This document shows, one piece after another, positions 59,949 through 64,000 of a stretch of DNA of 64,000 nucleotides. Within the stretch, counting starts at the first letter, position 1; the number at the start of each line of letters is the position of its first letter. The notes below the pieces were generated by a model. That model was not told the DNA's origin, did no database searches, and saw nothing but the letters and a program-made list of their open reading frames with translations. This stretch comes from Paenibacillus rhizovicinus. Its GTDB lineage: Bacteria > Bacillota > Bacilli > Paenibacillales > Paenibacillaceae. The stretch is from NCBI RefSeq assembly GCF_010365285.1, contig NZ_CP048286.1:6932001-6996000 (forward strand). Direction: 5' to 3'. Made by a program: the position numbers and the translations under genes.

Positions 59949-62900
59949 TTGGAACAACAAATGATTCGCCCGAACAACCCTGTTCGTTTTGTGACGGCTG
60001 CCGCCTTGTTCGATGGCCACGATGCTTCCATAAACATTATGAGACGGATTCTTCAAGCGTCCGGCGTCGAGGTCATTCATCTCGGTCATAACCGCTCCGT
60101 TCGGGAGGTAACGAGCGCGGCCATCCAGGAAGACGTGCAGGGCATTGCGATCAGCTCCTATCAAGGCGGACATATCGAATATATGACCTATATGTACGAT
60201 GTGCTGCAGCAAGCGGGGGCAGGCCATGTCCGAATCTTTGCCGGCGGTGGAGGCGTCATCGTACCTGCTGAAATCAAAGCGCTGCACGACTATGGAATCG
60301 CCCGGATTTTCTCGCCGGATGACGGCCGCGAGATGGGGCTGCAAGGCATGATCAATCATATGATTCAAGCGTGCGATTTCAAGACCCCGCGGCAAGCCGA
60401 TCAAGACTGGGCATCGCTTACGAAGCGGGCACCGCTGGAGGATCACGGCTGGGGCGCCACGGCTAGGCTGATCTCACTCGCAGAAGACAATGCGGGCGGG
60501 ACGGCCGTGGACGATGTCGAATCCGCCGTACTGAAGCAGCTGCACGCCGATGTTCCCGCGGTTCCGGTACTCGGCATTACGGGCACTGGCGGCGCAGGCA
60601 AAAGCTCGCTAACTGACGAATTGGTGCGCCGGTATTTGAGCGGCTTCCCGGACCGGACCATTGCCGTCATCTCGGTCGATCCGACCAAGCTGAAGTCGGG
60701 CGGCGCGCTGCTCGGCGATCGGATCCGAATGAATGCGATTCAGGATCCGAGAGTGTTCATGCGCAGCATGGCGACAAGGGGCTCCAAGTCCGAAATCAGC
60801 GAGGCCGCCAAGGACGCCATCGCCATCGTGAAGCAAGCGGGGTACGACTTCGTTATCCTTGAAACGAGCGGCATCGGCCAAGGCGGGGCGGCCATCGTCG
60901 ATGTCTGCGATGTGGCGATGTATGTCATGACGAGCGAGTTCGGAGCCGCCTCCCAGCTGGAGAAGATCGATATGATCGATTACGCGGACATGATCGCGAT
61001 CAATAAATTCGAGCGCCGCGGATCGGAGGACGCGCTTCGGGATGTGCGCAAGCAGTTCAAGCGCAGCCGGCAATGGTTCGATGTTCCCGATGAACGGCTG
61101 CCCGTGTTCGGCACGATTGCCAGCCAGTTTAACGATCCCGGCACGACGGTGCTCTTCCGCGAGCTGATGCGGATCGTGGAAGGGAAAACAGGCGGAAGCT
61201 GGCGGCTTCAGCAGAATGCCGCGCCGGCGACTGCGAGTATGAACGCGAGCGCAAATGAAAGTACGCTTGCAAGTGCGAGTGCGAATGCAAGCGGGCGCGC
61301 GCATCCAAGAGCCGATGCGAATGCGGCGAGCATGAATGCGATCATTCCTCCCGATCGAACCGGTTACCTGAGCGAAATCGCTCAAACCGTCCGCCGGTAT
61401 CGCGCATTCATTGAAGAGCAAGTCACGGTCGCGCGCGACATGGCGCAGCTGCAGGGGACGAAAAGGCTGATCGCAGCCAACAGCGGACAGCATCTGACTG
61501 ACGCTGAAGCAGCTCTAATCGCGGAGAAGCTGGATGCCATGCTCGCCGAATGCGAAGCCGTCCAGCATCCGGATAGCCGGAAGCAATTGGATGCATGGCC
61601 GGGCATCCGCGATGCGTACGGCCAAGATTGGCTATTTACGAAGGTTCGCGGCATGGAAGCCGGAACCGAACTGGTTTCTCAATCGCTGTCGGGCAGCCGT
61701 ATTCCGCGGATAAGTCTGCCGAAGTTCGATGAAGACGGCGAATTGCTCCGCTGGCTGCTGAAGGAGAACTTGCCTGGTTCCTTTCCGTATACGGCGGGCG
61801 TATTCGCATTCAAGCGCACCGACGAAGAGCCCAAGCGTCAATTCGCCGGAGAAGGCACGCCGGAGCGGACCAATCGCCGGTTCCACTACCTGTGCCGCAA
61901 CGACGATGCCAAAAGGCTGTCTACCGCCTTCGACAGCGTGACGCTGTACGGGCAGGATCCGAGCGATCGTCCGGACATTTTCGGCAAAATCGGGAACAGC
62001 GGCGTTAACGTGTGCTCGCTCGACGATATGAAGAAGCTGTACGCCGGCTTTGATCTCTGTCATCCTTCCGTCAGCGTATCGATGACGATCAACGGTCCAG
62101 CACCGGCGATCTTGGCGATGTTCATGAATACGGCCATCGATCAGCAGGTCGATCGCTTCGCGGCGGAGCATGGCCGACAGCCGGACGAAGCGGAATATGC
62201 AGGCATCCGGGCATCCACGCTGCAAGCGGTGCGCGGCACGGTGCAGGCGGATATTCTCAAAGAAGACCAGGGTCAGAACACGTGCATCTTCAGTACGGAG
62301 TTCGCGTTGAAAATGATGGGAGACGTCCAGCAGTATTTTATCGATCATCAGGTGCGCCATTATTATTCGGTCAGCATTAGCGGCTATCATATCGCGGAAG
62401 CCGGAGCCAACCCCGTTACCCAATTGGCGTTTACGCTGGCGAACGGGTTCACCTACGTCGAATATTACCTGTCCCGCGGGATGCGAATCGACGAATTCGC
62501 GCCGAATCTATCGTTCTTCTTCAGTAACGGACTCGATCCGGAATACAGCGTCATGGGTCGCGTCGCCCGGCGCATCTGGTCCACGGTCATGAAGCATAAG
62601 TACGGCGCCAATGAACGCAGCCAGAAGCTCAAATACCATATTCAGACGTCCGGCCGCTCGCTGCATGCGCAGGAGATGGATTTCAACGACATTCGCACGA
62701 CGCTGCAGGCGCTGATGGCAATCTACGACAACTGCAATTCCCTGCATACGAATGCCTACGACGAGGCCGTGACGACGCCGACCGAAAGCTCCGTGCGCCG
62801 GGCGATGGCCATTCAGCTGATTATCAGCCGCGAGCTGGGCATGGCCAAGAACGAGAACCCGCTCCAAGGCTCTTTTATCATCGAAGAGCTTACCGACCTC

Positions 62901-63332
62901 ATGGAAGAAGCGGTGCTGCTGGAATTTCAGCGCCTGCATGATCGCGGCGGAGTGCTGGGAGCGATGGAAACGGGATACCAGCGGGGCAAAATCCAAGATG
63001 AATCGCTGCATTACGAGCATTTGAAGCATAGCGGCGAGCTGCCGATCATCGGGGTGAATACGTTCGTCGACCGGAACCCGAGCGAGCATCGTTACGATAT
63101 CGAGCTGGCCCGTTCGACGGAAGAGGAGAAGCAGGAGCAAATTCGCCATTTGTCGGCGTTCCGGCTGAAGCATCAGGATCAGAGTCGGACTGCGCTCGAT
63201 CACTTGAAGCAGGTTGCCCGGCAGAACGGCAATTTGTTCGAAGCGTTAATGGAAGTCGTGAAATCGGCGTCGCTCGGACAAATCACGAGCGCTCTATACG
63301 AGGTCGGCGGACAATACCGACGGAACATGTAG
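59949..63332 (+). CDS. icmF: Fused isobutyryl-CoA mutase IcmF (B12 domain, GTPase chaperone, mutase)
   Basis: The 1127-residue protein interconverts isobutyryl-CoA and n-butyryl-CoA with coenzyme B12. Order of parts: a B12-binding domain (1-140) with DGHDAS, whose histidine is the cobalt ligand; a MeaB-like G-protein domain with P-loop GITGTGGAGKSS near 213; an Ala/Ser/Asn-rich linker near 421-465; and the mutase barrel to the end (TAGVFAFKRTDEEPKRQFAG, FAGEGTPERTNRRF, TTPTESSVRRAMAIQ, NPLQGSF). The Phe in GVFAFKR is the position that distinguishes isobutyryl- from methylmalonyl-CoA mutases. The start is TTG 59949. The next gene supplies the cofactor. Confidence 0.93.
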   Translation: MEQQMIRPNNPVRFVTAAALFDGHDASINIMRRILQASGVEVIHLGHNRSVREVTSAAIQEDVQGIAISSYQGGHIEYMTYMYDVLQQAGAGHVRIFAGGGGVIVPAEIKALHDYGIARIFSPDDGREMGLQGMINHMIQACDFKTPRQADQDWASLTKRAPLEDHGWGATARLISLAEDNAGGTAVDDVESAVLKQLHADVPAVPVLGITGTGGAGKSSLTDELVRRYLSGFPDRTIAVISVDPTKLKSGGALLGDRIRMNAIQDPRVFMRSMATRGSKSEISEAAKDAIAIVKQAGYDFVILETSGIGQGGAAIVDVCDVAMYVMTSEFGAASQLEKIDMIDYADMIAINKFERRGSEDALRDVRKQFKRSRQWFDVPDERLPVFGTIASQFNDPGTTVLFRELMRIVEGKTGGSWRLQQNAAPATASMNASANESTLASASANASGRAHPRADANAASMNAIIPPDRTGYLSEIAQTVRRYRAFIEEQVTVARDMAQLQGTKRLIAANSGQHLTDAEAALIAEKLDAMLAECEAVQHPDSRKQLDAWPGIRDAYGQDWLFTKVRGMEAGTELVSQSLSGSRIPRISLPKFDEDGELLRWLLKENLPGSFPYTAGVFAFKRTDEEPKRQFAGEGTPERTNRRFHYLCRNDDAKRLSTAFDSVTLYGQDPSDRPDIFGKIGNSGVNVCSLDDMKKLYAGFDLCHPSVSVSMTINGPAPAILAMFMNTAIDQQVDRFAAEHGRQPDEAEYAGIRASTLQAVRGTVQADILKEDQGQNTCIFSTEFALKMMGDVQQYFIDHQVRHYYSVSISGYHIAEAGANPVTQLAFTLANGFTYVEYYLSRGMRIDEFAPNLSFFFSNGLDPEYSVMGRVARRIWSTVMKHKYGANERSQKLKYHIQTSGRSLHAQEMDFNDIRTTLQALMAIYDNCNSLHTNAYDEAVTTPTESSVRRAMAIQLIISRELGMAKNENPLQGSFIIEELTDLMEEAVLLEFQRLHDRGGVLGAMETGYQRGKIQDESLHYEHLKHSGELPIIGVNTFVDRNPSEHRYDIELARSTEEEKQEQIRHLSAFRLKHQDQSRTALDHLKQVARQNGNLFEALMEVVKSASLGQITSALYEVGGQYRRNM

Positions 63333-63352
63333 CGCGGACGAGGAGGATTTCC

Positions 63353-63910
63353 ATGAAAATCTATACGCGAACGGGAGACAAAGGCCAAACGAGCTTGGTG
63401 CACGGAAAGAGAGTCTCGAAGAATTCATCAAGGGTGAATGCTTACGGTACGTGCGATGAAGCCAATTCGATGATCGGTTTGGCGCTTGCTTCGCTCGGGC
63501 AGGGCGAAGAATGGGCAGCGTTTCGGCAGGCGATGCATGTCGTGCAGACGAAGCTGTTCCATGTCGGTGCGGAATTGGCGACTCCGACCAGACTGAAGGT
63601 CGCATGGCCGATCACGGAAGCCGACGTCGGTTTCTTGGAAGAGCAAATCGATGAGATGGAGGCGAGCCTGCCCCCGTTATCTAACTTCATATTGCCGGGC
63701 GGCCATCTATGCGGCGCTTCGCTTCACGCGGCAAGGACGATCGTCCGCCGGGCGGAGCGGATGGCCGTCGAGGTGTGGAAGGAGGAAGACATCAGCCCGG
63801 TCGTGCTGACGTATTTGAACCGGCTCTCCGATCTGCTGTTCGTCGCGGCCCGTTACGTTAATCTTCGGGAAGGGGCAGTAGAGACGGGACTGCATCAGGA
63901 TGACGTTTAA
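63353..63910 (+). CDS. PduO-type ATP:cob(I)alamin adenosyltransferase
   Basis: The 185-residue protein opens with YTRTGDKGQTSLVHGKRV, the ATP-binding signature of PduO-type adenosyltransferases, and has the conserved RVNAYGTCDEANS and RRAERM and NRLSDLLFVAARYVN motifs that form the corrinoid site. It makes coenzyme B12 for the mutase encoded 20 bp upstream and can hand it over directly through the G-protein domain. A GAGGAGG site precedes ATG 63353. A hairpin follows at 63928. Confidence 0.93.
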   Translation: MKIYTRTGDKGQTSLVHGKRVSKNSSRVNAYGTCDEANSMIGLALASLGQGEEWAAFRQAMHVVQTKLFHVGAELATPTRLKVAWPITEADVGFLEEQIDEMEASLPPLSNFILPGGHLCGASLHAARTIVRRAERMAVEVWKEEDISPVVLTYLNRLSDLLFVAARYVNLREGAVETGLHQDDV

Positions 63911-63926
63911 TAGCATTAATTAAAGG

Positions 63927-63966
63927 AACAGGCTGCTGGAGCCTATCAATCCGGCGGCCTGTTTAT
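63927..63966 (+). terminator. Terminator after the adenosyltransferase gene
   Basis: AACAGGC and GCTGG pair with CCGGC and GCCTGTT across a loop with one bulge, followed by TTATCT. It closes the icmF operon. Confidence 0.65.
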
Positions 63967-64000
63967 CTGCGTTTGCGATGAAGTCACATCCTTCCATCCG

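Overview
The window looks like chromosomal DNA of a spore-forming Gram-positive bacterium of the Paenibacillaceae (Paenibacillus or Cohnella type). This is inferred from strong GGAGG ribosome binding sites with frequent GTG and TTG starts, a CwlJ/SleB-type spore cortex hydrolase, an SLH-domain wall protein, YesM/YesN-type sensor systems, lipoproteins with Gram-positive lipoboxes, and many sugar-catabolic genes. No rRNA, tRNA or CRISPR array was recognised. Nothing could be computed or searched, so family assignments rest on motifs read by eye.

Layout. 1-318 is the 3' end of a Gfo/Idh/MocA dehydrogenase. 0.85-4.9 kb holds a membrane-bound AraC-type regulator divergent from an orphan sugar-binding lipoprotein. 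5.3-14.6 kb is a co-directional cluster for amino-sugar glycans: NagB-like isomerase/deaminase, PfkB kinase, small ABM-like protein, PIG-L deacetylase, GH42-like and GH20 enzymes, all apparently cytoplasmic. 14.8-21.3 kb encodes three secreted right-handed beta-helix proteins, two of them a recent tandem duplication, with a Gfo/Idh/MocA enzyme between the second and third. 21.5-27.5 kb is a tight six-gene operon: Gfo/Idh/MocA, DUF993 aldolase-like, sugar isomerase/epimerase, creatininase family, second isomerase/epimerase, second Gfo/Idh/MocA. It has the content expected of an oxidation/epimerisation route for an unusual sugar or cyclitol.

27.6-35.1 kb carries wall-associated and secreted proteins (two GH18 enzymes, one with SLH repeats, and a stalk-domain protein), an amidase, a methyltransferase and a small lipoprotein. 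35.3-43.8 kb is a complete sugar-sensing and uptake module: response regulator, histidine kinase and membrane-anchored sugar-binding sensor, then an RbsA/RbsC/RbsB-like ABC transporter. 44.2-47.5 kb, on the minus strand, has two oligopeptide-type ABC permeases with no ATPase or binding protein, plus a GH16 glucanase. 47.7-48.2 kb is a scar joining two truncated genes. 48.3-52.5 kb holds a LysR regulator, a CwlJ-like hydrolase, a tyrosine recombinase and a YadA-head/peptidase G2 fibre protein. 52.8-54.9 kb is a MarR-MFS efflux pair. 55.1-59.5 kb is a run of single genes and gene remnants (aldo/keto reductase, GNAT, squalene-cyclase-like, CYTH and MazG fragments, aminoglycoside phosphotransferase-like, a frameshifted small gene). 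59.9-63.9 kb pairs the B12-dependent fused isobutyryl-CoA mutase IcmF with a PduO-type corrinoid adenosyltransferase.

The observations most worth following are: a 26-bp palindromic operator (10-6-10) found at three sites in two loci; a triple tandem duplication of a gene's 3' end with its terminator hairpin; a fibre protein of nineteen 14-residue YadA-head repeats joined to an autoproteolytic G2 domain; the oxidation/epimerisation operon with beta-helix partners; and the amino-sugar cluster in which deacetylation may precede phosphorylation.
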